From the NCBI GenBank assembly GCA_964006375.1, contig OZ023262.1, positions 96,306,976 to 96,370,975 of the forward strand: a stretch of DNA of 64,000 bases, in the 5' to 3' direction. Both the position numbers and the translations under genes were made by a program. Below, one piece after another: positions 52,718 through 63,953 of the stretch (position 1 is the first letter of the stretch; the number at the start of each line of letters is the position of its first letter). The stretch comes from Tillus elongatus. Its lineage: Eukaryota; Arthropoda; Insecta; Coleoptera; Cleridae. Below the pieces are notes generated by a model. The model was given only the letters and a program-made list of their open reading frames with translations. It ran no database searches and had not been told where the DNA came from.

Positions 52718-53946
52718 TGCAAACTGAATCATAACTTCCACATAGCTGTGGTATTCTGCTCTCCTCAGAGAGACATTGCCATGAAATTAATTAAGGGTCC
52801 ACGATTTGACCACAAGGAAAATATTAGCATTCCTGTACCCATAAACTTATGAAACGTTATATTACTCGAGCTTTTACGGAAAAATGTCACATTTTACCAA
52901 ATCAGCCCTCATTTATCCCCTGAAGCGATCTTACACAAAAACAATTCAAAGCGTTCCCTTGTCGTGTGCTACCAAATTTGGAGATGATATGTCAATTCGT
53001 TCGAAGGTTATTCCACCTACTAACAGACAGACGTACAGGCCGACAGAACGGCAGACCCAAAAAAATCTGTTTCAGAATCGAGTTTTCTATATGTATTGAG
53101 ACTTTTTACGCCGTTTTGTCAAAAAAAATTTGGAAATTTCTATCACAGATATTTCTTCCCCACCCCTAACTTAATTTTAGCACAAAATACCAGACGTTTG
53201 CTGAAATTGAAAGTTTTCTAATACATAAACCCTAAAACGTTATAATACTCAAGTTTAAACTTAAAAATGTCATTTTTCACCAAATCACCCCCCATTCATC
53301 CCCTACCCCTTGGAGCGATTTTACCCAAGAACAATCCAAACCGTTAGTTTGTCGGGTGTTAACTGTATACCAAATTTGAAGACGATATCTCAAATCGTTC
53401 CAAAGTTATCGTGGCTACAAACAGACAGACATACAGACCGCCAGACACGCAAAAAAATGTTTTTCCCAAATCATAATTTCTGTATGTTTTGAGACTCTTA
53501 ACGACGTTTAAGCAAAAAATTGAAATTTTTATCGCCGATGCCATGCTTCCACACCTATTATTGGTGTGGAAGTACGAGCCTCGATGGTTCAGAGGTAAGC
53601 ACGTGTGCCTCTGAACCGAAGGGTACTGGGTTCGATCGCAGGGTACTCCTTTCACTTTTTCAGTACAAACTGTAACATTAACATCAACCGAGGTTCTGGC
53701 ATTGTATTTGAACAAGTTGAATGTCTGCACGTTCCGCCCTTCGGAGGGGGCGTAAAGCCGCCGGTCCCGTGTCCATGCGATGTTGGGCACAATAAAGATC
53801 CCTACCCTCCTTACAGAAAGGCAGGGGTTCGGCAAAATTTCCAGGATAGTGAGGTGAAACTGCTCCCTGGCGTCGGTGATTGGCCATAGTCGCGGAGATA
53901 GGCAGACGTTAAAGAAACAAAACAGAACAACATTGGTGTGGAAGTA
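52718..53946 (+). mobile_element. GACA element, dimeric, with a SINE near its end
   Basis: Same start (GTGCTGCAAACTGAATC, TTCCACATAGCTGTGG) and two-half structure as 21486-22590, with GACA clusters near 53020 and 53420, but without the MITE. It ends with the stem-loop CTTCCACACC-TATTATT-GGTGTGGAAG at about 53545-53573, the site of SINE insertion. Confidence 0.8.
53575..53931 (+). mobile_element. tRNA-derived SINE (second family), 15-bp target duplication
   Basis: Same head and central domain as 40491 (B box GGGTTCGATCGCAGG). ATTGGTGTGGAAGTA flanks it at 53560-53574 and 53932-53946. Long antisense open frames through it are by-products of its GC-rich body. Confidence 0.9.
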
Positions 53947-54729
53947 ATAATTTGGCGAATAAAGTTTGGATTACGGTTGCATAAATCTTGCATTATTTTA
54001 CAAAAATGCATTCGTCGGTTAGGGTAATCTTTATTACGTTCGTGCAGCAACTGTATTTTGTAAGGATGGTAATTACCTAATTTTAATTCACGCAATATTG
54101 CTCGCTGAGAAATTTCATAGTCTGCTGCAGTTGATCGAGGTGCAACATGAGGATTCTCACCCACACTTAAGAAAACGTCAAGTTTTAGGTCTCCATCAAT
54201 TTTCTTAGGATGCTCTGAACTTTGCATGTGTTTATTATGTTTAGTTCCTCTGTATTTCTTCTCGATTTTTGTCTCAGTGGATTGGCTGTTACGTATATCT
54301 GGATATTTAGCATTAAACAAATGGCACACTTCTTGCTGTGTTCTGGTTTTATAAGCACATCCAACAAGAATTAAAATTTATAAAAACTAGGTTTCACTTA
54401 ATTGCGCAATACTGAATTAACTTTCAAAAGAGATTTATGTTATTAAGAATAACGTTCATTTGACAATGACGTACACCTGATTCTTCTGTATTATTGATCA
54501 GTACCTACTTGTGGATACAATTTTGGCCACTTTATATACGAGAAATAATCTTATCTTATTCGTTATCTTTTGATTGTCGTTTTGAATAGAGTTTATGTTT
54601 TCCAATCTTTAAATGGCTTTCATTCGAAAATGTAACAATGTGAGGAATTAAAATTTTGATGGTACCGTGTAGACAATTCAATAATCTATCATAATTTGAA
54701 AACACGGTGGTTGTAATTTTAAAAAGTCG

Positions 54730-54888
54730 ATGACGTCATATTTGAAAAGCAGGAGTGGAATAAACATAATTTTTCTGTAAAAATGTGCATTTTTGGAAAC
54801 TAGAGAGTCGACGTGTACGAGCATTTCGTTAAAACACAAATCGCTCATAGTTTAATGAATTTATTCCGTAGTTTTGCCGCTCACTGTA
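54730..54888 (-). mobile_element. Right terminal repeat partner of 49692-49850
   Basis: On the minus strand CAGTGAGCGGCAAAACTACG begins at 54888 and the blocks listed for 49692 follow in order. CACTGTATATA at the outer edge fits insertion at TA in a TA-HINE microsatellite, whose 5' half follows at 54889-54960. Confidence 0.65.
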
Positions 54889-55120
54889 TATAAAACATAT
54901 AAAAATTAAAACTTACCCTGGATATGGGTTCCAGAGATCCTAGTTGGCGCTAAAAATAATAGAATATGTAATCACAAACTCTATAACTTAAACTACTGCC
55001 AAACCGTCAGAGAAGGGGTCTATTTTTAAATTAATTTTCTGGAAATATTTTAGTAAAATGAAGGACGATGACGGTTGAAGCTGAAACTTAAGGCTTTGTG
55101 AAACACCTCTTGTAAGCATT
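54889..55120 (-). mobile_element. TA-HINE 5' half and a long-subtype fragment
   Basis: AACATATAAAAATTAAAAC, CCCTGGATATGGGTTCC (54889-54960), then the long-subtype inner block CAGAGAAGGGGTCTATT, AAATGAAGGACGATGACGG. Confidence 0.65.
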
Positions 55121-55360
55121 GGAAATTCAATGATTAATGGCTGTGGCTGAAGTATTTAAGTGCAAGGGAAATTGTAAGCACCCTTGTCTTCTTCTCTCTT
55201 AGCTTTTATAGCTGTTTTATGCCGATGACCAACTCTCACTACTTAAACGCAACATCACAATCTCTAAACAGTCACTGATATTAGTAAAATTACCGAGATA
55301 TTAGGTGGCCGCCAGCTTTTAAACAGAGGCTAGCGGGGTTCTTAAATAAGATGTTATACA
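55121..55360. other. No gene seen; would be internal to the LTR element
   Basis: No gag, protease or other retroviral-type motif could be read in this stretch. Confidence 0.3.
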
Positions 55361-57607
55361 GGGCGCCACTTGATTGATGCACCTACCCTCGGATATTCTG
55401 ATAAGTTGTTAATTAAAAATAGTTACCTTAACTCACCAGTGATCCAACTCCAACCAAAAACACATTGGATCACTTTATACCTGATACACACTGCAAGAGA
55501 AACACATACACAGAGGCACTCTTGTGCGTCAATGGTCCACACTTGTGAGCCACCTATATCACTGATAAAAGTTACTAAGAAACCCGGGGCAGAGTTAAGT
55601 TGTGAGACTAACTTCGTTGTTGTTGTTCGCGCTTTTTTTGGCTGCGGATAATTTTCCATTAGCCCATTGTCCGATTTAATGACTAACTTCAAATAAATTT
55701 AAAAAAACCGTTTACTACAGGATAAAATATCAATTTATTGTTAAACGAACATTCAAACACCGACAACTTAAAATGTATATGCAATAATCATTGTTCTGTC
55801 CTGAAAAGCATAAAATATCTACACATCAGTTCAATAAATCTAGCTCTCTAAATCTTCAAATAGTTATTATCAATTGTCCTGTGGCTCAGTAGCCTATGAT
55901 CTCACTAATGATATCAACAATTAAAGATTGTCAGACGTTCGCACGCTTAGCTTACATATCTAACATTCATCTACTCAGAATGAGTAGCCAAGAACTTAAA
56001 ATACTATCAAAATGTTATTCTGAGTTGATAAAGTAACGTAATGTTCAGCTTTATAGCACAATCTAACAGAGTATCACAGCTCCTTCAAATGCAAAGTAAT
56101 TATATGAATGTGAAGCATTCATCAACCTACTCGAGAGCTTTATCTGTTTCTTTGCAATAAAAATTGTCAATTTACACAAATGAAAATAGTGAATAATATT
56201 CCTATATTAATTAAAGCTGTTAAACATTTAAATTATCAAAAGGTCTTTATCTCACTCTTATCTAATAGAACTTATTTTAACACATATGACTTCCTGTCTG
56301 ATCTTCCTTGACCTCCGTCTTAAATTATGAATACCATTTACTCTGTCTATAAACTTTTCAGCCCTTTTGGGACACCTATACAGTCTGAAACCTTGCTACT
56401 ACGGTTAGTTGCCACTACGAATCTGAACTGCAACTACGAAATTAAACTGTCACTACGAATTTGAACTGCAACTACGAAATTGAACGCGCACCATACGACT
56501 TCAGAGGCTTGAAAGGGACCAATAACCATCTACTAAATCACCTGATGCTAACAAGCCAGTACACCGACCATCATATACCCAAATAATTTTCCATATAATA
56601 ATTTTCAAACAACACCTGGGTACTTAATTTATAGCCATACACTGGAGTACTTATTACTTATACTAGGGTAACTTGCACTCTACACGGCGATAATTAATTC
56701 CCACTACTACGCTCCTTCTACTCTACACGGCGATAATTATTAGTTTCTAAAACAAGGGTATCTTCCACCCTACACTGCGATAATTAATTTCCACTACTAG
56801 GGTACCTTCTACCCTACACTGCGACCCTAAAAACACACAGAAGTACCTAGTGCTAAAGTGCCCACATAGTAACCTTGTACCTCCTATCTGAGGGTAATTA
56901 AATTACTTCCAGGTTGAAAAATATAAATATCTCACACGATTACCAGTGTGTGACTTTCTTTCGAGCTTTAAAATTCCTAAAGCTACGTCTTCAGAAACGT
57001 GGCGCACCAAGATGGCGTATTGAATCCTCGACTCGCGAGTAGATGTGTCTTCCTTCACCTCTTCTGGACACACACACAACCATAAATCAAGTGTGGATAA
57101 ATCCCCAAACTCCCAGGGTAGATACGACCTAACTGTCTATCCAGCTCTCCACACTTAATTTTACACCAGCTCTCTGGTCCGGCCACTTGCTTCTTCCCAC
57201 GCTCTTCAACCACCGGTTTTACTTCAGCCTCTTTTCACAGTCTGCCGTCATGTTCTTCGTCGTTCGCGGTCCTCTCTCGACAGGGCCTGCGCCGACGGTA
57301 TCTCGCTCGACATTTATACAACCCTATCCCCCCTTCTGTGATAGTCTCAATACGTGCCACTAGCTGTCGCTATCCAACCTCGCTTTACGCTGACGTTTCC
57401 AACTACACAGTATGTGGCCATATAAAGTCTGTCCAATAAAAAGCAAACAGGCAACAAGTGAACAGTTCAACAAACCAAGTCGTAAACCACGTCACACAAA
57501 CATAAATAAGACCATAAAAATCATTAAAGTGGGATAGGCTACTTTAAATTGATGAAAATCCTAGTAAATATACCAACACTTATAGCCAACGATTTTATAC
57601 CGTTACA
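55361..57607 (-). mobile_element. Possible long LTR with a primer binding site
   Basis: 55371-57607 begins TG and ends CA; on the minus strand it starts TGTAACGGTATAAAATCG. TATAAATGTCGAGCG near 57312-57325 (minus) could be its promoter. Just outside its 3' end, two bases on, stands TGGCGCCC (minus, 55361-55368), the complement of many tRNA 3' ends. Inside lie tandem runs: ~20-bp CTACGAAATTGAACTG units (56395-56480) and ~60-bp CTACACTGCGATAATTAATT units (56650-56830). No second LTR or polyprotein is present; an alternative is unannotated unique DNA. Confidence 0.4.
56650..56830. repeat. Minisatellite, ~60-bp units
   Basis: Three to four imperfect units with CTACACGGCGATAATTA / CTACACTGCGATAATTA and ACTAGGGTACCTTC. 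Confidence 0.75.
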
Positions 57608-58923
57608 CTCTTACGACATTTCTTTTAACATAACCCGTGTTCGTTTCAAGATACTTGTTGAAATTTTGATTGCATGGATTTTTGCAGCACCATTTTGATA
57701 AAGATTTCGCTAAACTAATGTTTAAATGAATTTTATAAAATTCAATTTACGGCAATTTGATACACTTCATGTTTTTTTCATCGCATATTAAATAATCTAG
57801 AATAATGACAATATCCTGTGGTGACCCTAATTGAGATTAAGTGTAACATACTTTTAAATTTTTAATAGCTGCTGTGGCATTAAGTATACTCCAGGAACTA
57901 TTTCTCTCGCTCTTCTTAAGTTTAGAGCAACGTGAAACTTTTCTATGCACTCGCAGTAATGAAGTTGTTGCTGATTTTTTTTTTGGTGCGCCTGTATCAA
58001 GAGAGAGAAAAAGAAGCAGAGATAATGAACATTTAATAATCTCAAAACCGGATGTTTGGCATCTCTTAAGATGTTATTATTACGACAGGTACCTCTTATA
58101 AAAAGCAACAGAACATTAGATACCAGATAAAGCTGGATTTGCAAGAATCTGCATAACGAGCTCTATTTTCGCTTCCGTAAGACTTAACGTAGAACGGGAT
58201 TAGCACTGAGTATCTACAAAACCTTAAAGGTAAAACGATGTTGTTAGGGAGGTACTCCGAAAGTAATGTCTTATTTGAGACAACATAAAATTAAGCAAAA
58301 CATCTATATCAGAAAGGTGTATCTTTTTTTTTTAATTAACCGAAACAATTTATTACCCACAAAGCTGTTTACAAAAGGATGTACGGGATGTTTAAAAAAT
58401 ATCCGCCAAATTTTCTACCTGTATTTATTTTTCAAAATTTAGAAAAAAAGGTTATTTAAACATAGGCCTTCTGAGGCTTCGGCATGAATATACAGGGTTT
58501 TGAAGAAATTTTTTGAAAGTAGTTTTTCATTTATATTTCCGAAACGCTCTACTCTATTTAAATGTAATTTGGTACACGCTATGAATCCATTAAGAGAGAT
58601 TTTTTGATATAATTCAATATTAAGCTTTTTCATTAGTGGTGTGCCCTAGGCCATCTCTAACAGATTATCGTTAAAAGAGATAGTAAGCATTTGCCTTTAA
58701 AAATTCAGCAACTCAAGTTACACAATAACTGTATATTGTATATTTCGACGAACGCTTCCTTTGTAGGGTATCATGAAAAAACTGCTTCGATGCACGAGAT
58801 ACTTCATTCGAAATTTTTGAAGAGCTTTTTGAAAGCTCCACCATGGTAACGCGTACCTTCTGTGGTCAAATAATCCCGAAATAAACACCCGAACTTTAAC
58901 TAGTACTTTAAGCAATATTTCAG
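57608..58923. other. No gene seen
   Basis: About 1.3 kb. GGAGGTACTCCGAAAGTAATG near 58250 and GTACGGGATGTTTAAAAAATA near 58380 resemble transposon ends, but no partner was found. Confidence 0.35.
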
Positions 58924-59247
58924 AGCCTCGGTGGTTCGGTGGTAAGAACGTGTGCCTCTGAACCGAAGGGTACCGGGTTCGATCCCAGCGTTCTCCTTTT
59001 ACTTTTTCAGTACAAACTGTACAATTAACATCAACCGAGGTTCTGGCATTGTATTTGAGCAAGTTGAATGTCTGTATGTTCCGCCCTTCCGCCCTTCGGA
59101 GGGGGCGTAAAGACGTCGGTCCCGTGTCCATGTGATGTTGGGCACGTTTAAGATCCCCACCCTCCTTAATAAAGACAGGGGTTCGGCAAAATTTCCAGGA
59201 TGAGGTGGAACTACGGAAATAGACCGACGTTAAAAAAAGAAAAAAAG
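58924..59247 (+). mobile_element. tRNA-derived SINE (second family)
   Basis: GCCTCGGTGGTTCGGTGGTAAG head, GGGTTCGATCCCAGC B box, central GTTGGGCACGTTTAAGATCC. A CGCCCTTCCGCCCTTCGG slip duplication distinguishes it. The end is shortened (a deletion after AGGATGAGGTGG) and the tail is A-rich; target duplication not clear. Confidence 0.85.
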
Positions 59248-59396
59248 GGAAGATTTTAATCTCCTCGGTTTTAATAACATTTCAAGAATTTCAACAACCC
59301 TATTATTAAGACTAAAAAACGATCTGAATTTTTCAAGACTTTTATTTTTTACGGCATCTTTTACTTGCAAAGTCTTTATGAATGTTCATAATTTAC

Positions 59397-59955
59397 ATAC
59401 ATTTAGTGAGTGGTGGACGTGCCGCCACCTAGTTGCGGAACCAAGTAGTATGCTGTCACGCCAGCTCCAAATAACACAAAGTGTTAAAAAAGAGAGACTG
59501 TATACAGCTAACTAACAATTTAGAAAATTGTCAGCCCTGGCCCATCTCTACCCCAATATAGGGACAAAGTATGTAAGGCTAGATGCATTCTCGCAACAAT
59601 TAGAACCGTAGACCGGTTTCGCTCTCATTAGAGCTCTTCGGTACGGCATACTAATTGTAGCAAAAATACACCTATAAAGTAATACGGCTATAGTAGCCAG
59701 CCTTTCAACACTCTGTGAGTGGTGGACGTGCCGCCACCTAGTTGCGGAACCAAGTAGTATGCTGTCACGGTTCTAATTGTTGCGAGAACGCATCTAGCTT
59801 TACATACTTTGTTCCTATATTGGGGTAGAAATGGGTCAGGGCTGACAATTTTCTAAATTGTTAGTTAGCTGTATACAGTCTCTATTTTTTTAACACTTTG
59901 TGTTATTTGGAGCTGGCGTGACAGCATACTACTTGGTTCCGCAACTAGGTGGCGG
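59397..59955. mobile_element. Retrozyme units in opposed orientation
   Basis: From 59397 to 59767 the units run as at 49879 (hammerhead on minus). At 59768 the sequence flips: GTTCTAATTGTTGCGAG to GTGGCGGCAG at 59955 is the same unit reversed. It then joins the reversed endonuclease fragment at the junction already seen at 51003-51010. No target duplication found. Confidence 0.8.
59606..59646 (-). ncRNA. Hammerhead ribozyme with a damaged core
   Basis: As at 49909, but the core reads CCGAAGA instead of CTGAAGA (the invariant U is C). Stems I-III are intact. Probably inactive. Confidence 0.75.
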
Positions 59956-60930
59956 CAGGTCCTCGTTCCACCACGAAACTTTGCTGGTGGACGCCCTCGT
60001 TTTCAGGGGGCAGTTGGCGTTATAGGCCGAGCTGATTGCGTCTCGCACTTGGGCTGCCGTAATCTCGAGGTATATTGTATTGTCTATGGTACTCCTAACC
60101 CCTCGCAGTTCCACTGCTAGGTCTGCCCTGTAGGGTTCCCAGTCCGCCTTGCGGGGTCCCGGTACCATACCGTTTGTCTTTCGACTTTGGCGATTTCAAA
60201 CCGGATGTTTCTGTGGTCTAAGCTACTCAAATCCCCACACACAAAAAATCTTAACAAGGTCACCCAGAAACTGGGTGGAAACCGTTAGACCTAAAACTTC
60301 CTCATGCCGTGTTGTGACGAAGGTCGGCTTATTACCTCTATTCAATATGTCTAAATTAAATTTCATAAAGACTTGTAAAAGCGCCTCACCCTTAGATTTT
60401 GTGTCCGAGCTTCCCCACAACTCATGGTGTGTGTTCGCATCCATGCCGATGATGGTCTGCCATCCACCTGCTCTCCTACCCACCATCAGCTGCTACAATT
60501 CCTTGGGTGGAGGAGGGTCCGTGCTGTCCCCTGGCAGATAGGCTGATCCGACAGTAATGTCCCTCGGCCCATCCACTCCTCCACATCGGATTTTGATCAT
60601 TGCCAGGTCGCTGGAACAGACATTGATTAAAGGCAGAAACTCTATCCTTTCCCTGACAAAAATTCAGGCCCTCGGGTTCTCGCTGGACCTGCTGTAGATA
60701 AACTTTCCTTTATAGCAGTACGGTTCCTGAATGAGGGCCACATCCGTGTTCCTCAGAGCCATCAGTAGTCCGGCCGTGGCTGCTCTGCTGTGTTGGAGGA
60801 ACCTAAGTCCCATTAACCCCTAGTTGCTTCCCCAGTGGGCACAAGCTAACCCTTCACAGGCCCCAGAATACCTTAAAGGAGGTTCCTTCAGGGGCTTTGT
60901 AAGACTCAAGGCACGAATCTGTGGCGGGAG
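59956..60930 (-). pseudogene. Non-LTR endonuclease domain, reverse copy
   Basis: The same fragment as 50034-51006, with the same stops and frameshift and, as far as translated segments show, identical sequence (the segments containing GMDANTHHELWGSS and RGNKPTFVT, and that following MVPGPRKADWEPYR, are the same in both). Beyond 60930 this copy continues into further upstream sequence of the retrotransposon, so it is the longer of the two. Confidence 0.82.
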
Positions 60931-61370
60931 CCACTCCTCGAGCCTCATTGATTTTGGTTTTATATCTATTTATGATCTTCATGTTGTTCCCACGAGAATT
61001 GGGAAACTACTGTCCATACCATCAGAACCCCCTGTGTAGTGCAAGACGGGTTACTCTGGAGGGTTGCCCGGTACTCCAGATGTTCCGTTCACGACACCAT
61101 CACCCTGGTGCCATCCATCCCTAGGCACGGGTCACGTGACACCGTAGATTAGGGGAGTTTATTGCAACCTCCTTGTCTAGATCCGTCATGTTTAGTTATC
61201 AGCAGGGTCACCTCGTGCAGGATGCGACTTCTCACCGCGCATGACGGTCTTGCTGAAAGCTTCATCGAAAGATTATGTTGTTGTTTCCACTTCCTCAGCT
61301 TGTCCCCTGGAGTCCTTTGGCCCGCGGCTCCTCGACTACATCAAATTTATTGATCTATGGCGAATAAAAA
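60931..61370 (-). mobile_element. Probable 5' part of the same non-LTR element
   Basis: It follows the endonuclease without a visible joint. The minus strand contains NMKIINRYKTKINEARGVAP and other GC-rich sequence unlike its surroundings, fitting ORF1/linker sequence. No zinc-knuckle motif seen; assignment rests on continuity. Confidence 0.4.
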
Positions 61371-61404
61371 GAGAGTAACGTATTTATTTACAAGGAAACC
61401 AAAT

Positions 61405-61850
61405 CTGACAGGAAAATAAAATGAGAGGAAAGTTTATCACAAGAGATGCTCAAACTGTCTGCTATGGTTGGCTAAACATCTCGCAAGGTGCCTGGAGAAA
61501 CTTCTTGCATTTCGGTAGTAATCCGAGCCTGCAGCTCTTCAATTACCTTTGCTTTATTTTTCGAACTTTATATCTTTATGTACCTTAAAAAAGTTAATGG
61601 AGTCAAATCAGGTAGTCTGGCAGGCCACTTGATTTTACCTCGCTGACCTATCCAATGATTATGAAATGTTCGCAAACACGGTATCCAAAGTATGCTGAGA
61701 CATCATTTGGTGGATCCAGACGTTTGCTCTGTAAAGAAAAATACCTGTCAAACTCCATATTACTTGCTGCTGAAGTGGGTCTAACACATCAATAAAAGAG
61801 AGACCAATCGCATTATGGCCAGTAACACCTGCCCAGACTTTAATCTGGCG
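61405..61850 (-). pseudogene. DD41D transposase fragment, reverse
   Basis: Minus strand: QIKVWAGVTGHNAIG, FGYRVCEHF, HWIGQRGKIKWPARLPDLTPLTFF (third Asp replaced by Thr), VIEELQARITTEMQEVSPGTLRDV. Several frameshifts. A different DD41D lineage from 28746 and 35750, closer to 62025-62567. Confidence 0.75.
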
Positions 61851-61853
61851 AAT

Positions 61854-61884
61854 TAGTGAGTTTTCATTAAGAAAATTTACTGAA
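61854..61884 (+). repeat. TA-HINE 5' hairpin fragment
   Basis: TTAGTGAGTTTTCATTAAG and its mirror AAATTTACTGAA: only the terminal hairpin, placed at the joint between two opposed transposase fragments. Confidence 0.6.
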
Positions 61885-62024
61885 AGTTAGAAGTAATGTA
61901 CAGATGGAATCTAAACCGAGAAGCTGAAAAATGTGCGTATGGTCTGACGAGCGCAGCCATATAACACGAAAACACACACATACACACACATGTAGTCTGA
62001 AGATAAAGTTTGGAACATAATTTA

Positions 62025-62567
62025 TAAATGCGTTAGAAAATCCTCATTGGCCTCAAGACTCCCACAGTCAACGTCATGGTAAGGTAAATGTATGGATGGC
62101 AATAATCGGACGGCGTTTCATAGGGCCTTACTTTTTTCAAGGAAATCTTACAGTAATCTTACCTAAATTTCTTGCGACTGGATTTAGTACCAGCTCTGGG
62201 AGTAACTCTTTCAAATAATCACGAGGCAGACGTGCCTCATCAGGATATTTGCTTTCAGCAAGACTCTCCTTACTTTGGTGTAGATATCCGTCAATATCTA
62301 GATTCCACATTTCCTGAAAGATGGATAGATCCTCGAGGAAAAATTGAGTGGCCACCGCGTTCACCAGACTTGACTTCCTTGGGTCTTTTTCTGTGGGGTT
62401 ATTTAAAATCAAAAGTTAAGAAAAATTTAGAAAGGCTACAGCGAGGAATTCGCGCTGAAGTGGAGCAAATCAGTCCTGGCATTTTTGAGCGCAGTGTACA
62501 AAGTGTTTTCACTCGTATCGATCAATCCGAAATGGTATGTAGTGAACAATTTGAACATTTGTGCTAA
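62025..62567 (+). pseudogene. DD41D transposase fragment, forward
   Basis: NPHWPQDSHSQRHGKVNVWMA, GRRFIGPYFFQGNL, then a frameshift near 62155 and RLDLVPALGVTLSNN, ICFQQDSPYFGVDIRQYL (second Asp), RWIDPRGKIEWPPRSPDLTSLGLFLWGYLKSK (third Asp replaced by Gly), and LQRGIRAEVEQISPGIFERSV to the stop at 62565. The last 130 codons are open. No TIR was recognised beyond it. Confidence 0.8.
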
Positions 62568-62941
62568 ATTTTGTTTGTTTTTCTTTGTTCAATAACTTTT
62601 CCCTCAAACTTACGTTTCGATTTTTGAAAATAAATAATGTTATTTTCTCAAAAATATTGTTCTCAGGTACCATTTTTTCTTTCATGGTCATTTAAGTAGT
62701 AAGCAGATCTATGGAAAAACCGCAAAATATATGGTTGTCATTTAAAAAACTTATAATGACATAAATGTAATTTTTACGTCATAAGCTGGTAATTGAAAAG
62801 ATAGAATTTACCTGTCCGAGCATTTTACTTGAAAAAATTAAATAACACATTTATAAATTATATTCCAAGCTTTATCGTGACAGTGTATGTTCCATCAAAA
62901 GGCATATTTTCCTCTTAAAAGCAAGATGCTTGGTTGTTTTT
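62568..62941. other. No gene; weak TIR-like sequence
   Basis: On the minus strand 62760-62890 (CACTGTCACGATAAAGC, AAATGCTCGGACAGG) loosely follows the terminal repeat at 54730-54888. Too diverged to be sure. Confidence 0.35.
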
Positions 62942-63055
62942 AGTGAATTTTCTTTAAAAAAATTCACTAATGAGATCGCGACTTTTGAATTTTGAAAAAA
63001 TTCCTCAAATGAGCGCTACTTAAGACCCCTGAAACCCAAATGCGAGGTCGGTTTC

Positions 63056-63145
<90 letters not shown>

Positions 63146-63829
63146 GATGGACCGATTTTGATAAAACTCGGTGAGTACCTTCCTTTCGCAAATGGCTTGG
63201 ATAAGTTCGCTAGCCAGGAAAATCCGCCGAGGTTTTCCCGGAACTTTTGTGTTTCCTTTCGAAAAAAATCGACGGAATTAACAAAGTAAAGGCAACCAAA
63301 TTTCACACGCGTGTTTACATCATTATAGGTAAGTTACCTACCAAAATTTAGCTCCATAGGTTAAAGGACAAAAAAGTTACAGGCATTTAAAAAAAAATTG
63401 GGGTTTCCTCAAAACGTCAAAGTCGCGATTTTAAACGACAAAATTGGTAATATTTAGGCAATGAACCTGAAACTAATATGAGCTATGGAAGGAAAATGTC
63501 TCAAGAAGAATGTTTTACAAAGCCCGAAGTCTTAGTTCCAATCGTCATTGTCCTTCATTTTACTAAAATATTCCCAGAAAATTCATTTCAAATAGACCCT
63601 TTCTCTGATGATTTGGCAGTAGTGTTGGCTATAGAGTTTATCGGTTAATGGTATATCATTTTTGTCTAATTTTCGTAAAAAATCTTTAAAGTTCAATATA
63701 TCCCTTATTATGCACGATACGAAAAAAAATTGTATACATTAATTATAGGGTGTCTTGAGCTACATCTTAAAAAATATTTCTATAATTACAGGCTGGCCCA
63801 TAAGTCGTTGGTGATTCAAGTTTTCTTTT
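62942..63829 (+). mobile_element. TA-HINE, long subtype, forward
   Basis: Hairpin AGTGAATTTTCTTT at 62942, (TA)n 63057-63142 following directly on GAGGTCGGTTTCATA, core 63146-63260, and the long block to GGCTGGCCCATAAGTCG at 63790. The 3' end is replaced by the next element. Confidence 0.85.
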
Positions 63830-63831
63830 TT

Positions 63832-63873
63832 AGTGAATTTTCTTAAAAAAATTCACTAATGGGGAGATCCGTG

Positions 63874-63953
<80 letters not shown>

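Larger units (their letters stand above)
52180..54330 (-). pseudogene. DD41D transposase interrupted by a GACA element
   Basis: N-terminal part on the minus strand at 53948-54330: VCHLFNAKYPDI, STETKIEKKYRGTK, VAPRSTAADYEISQRAILRE, YHPYKIQLLHE, CNRNPNFIRQI. C-terminal part at 52180-52735: ALFWLNGSVNKQNYRY, INVWAGIVHDMIIGPFFFD, WLQQDGAASHFARPV (second Asp), IEWRFKSPDLTPQIF. The first Asp block reads AEKALF, so that Asp is lost, and the third Asp position holds Ile. Removing 52718-53946 rejoins the protein in the right order. Confidence 0.82.
51963..54686 (-). mobile_element. DD41D mariner-like element carrying a GACA element and a SINE
   Basis: TIRs of about 150 bp: GATCATTGAACTGTC (51963) and its inverse at 54672-54686, with inner blocks GTTACATTTTCGAATGAAAG and GGAAAACATAAACT on both sides. 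TA at 51961-51962 and 54687-54688. One transposase, split by the GACA element. Confidence 0.78.

Noticed and set aside
53359..53887. Antisense open frames of 158 and 67 codons across the SINE
   Set aside because: They run backwards through the GC-rich SINE body and recur only because the SINE recurs.
58230..58640. A further mariner-type MITE
   Set aside because: Single TIR-like words only; no inverted partner or duplication could be found by eye.
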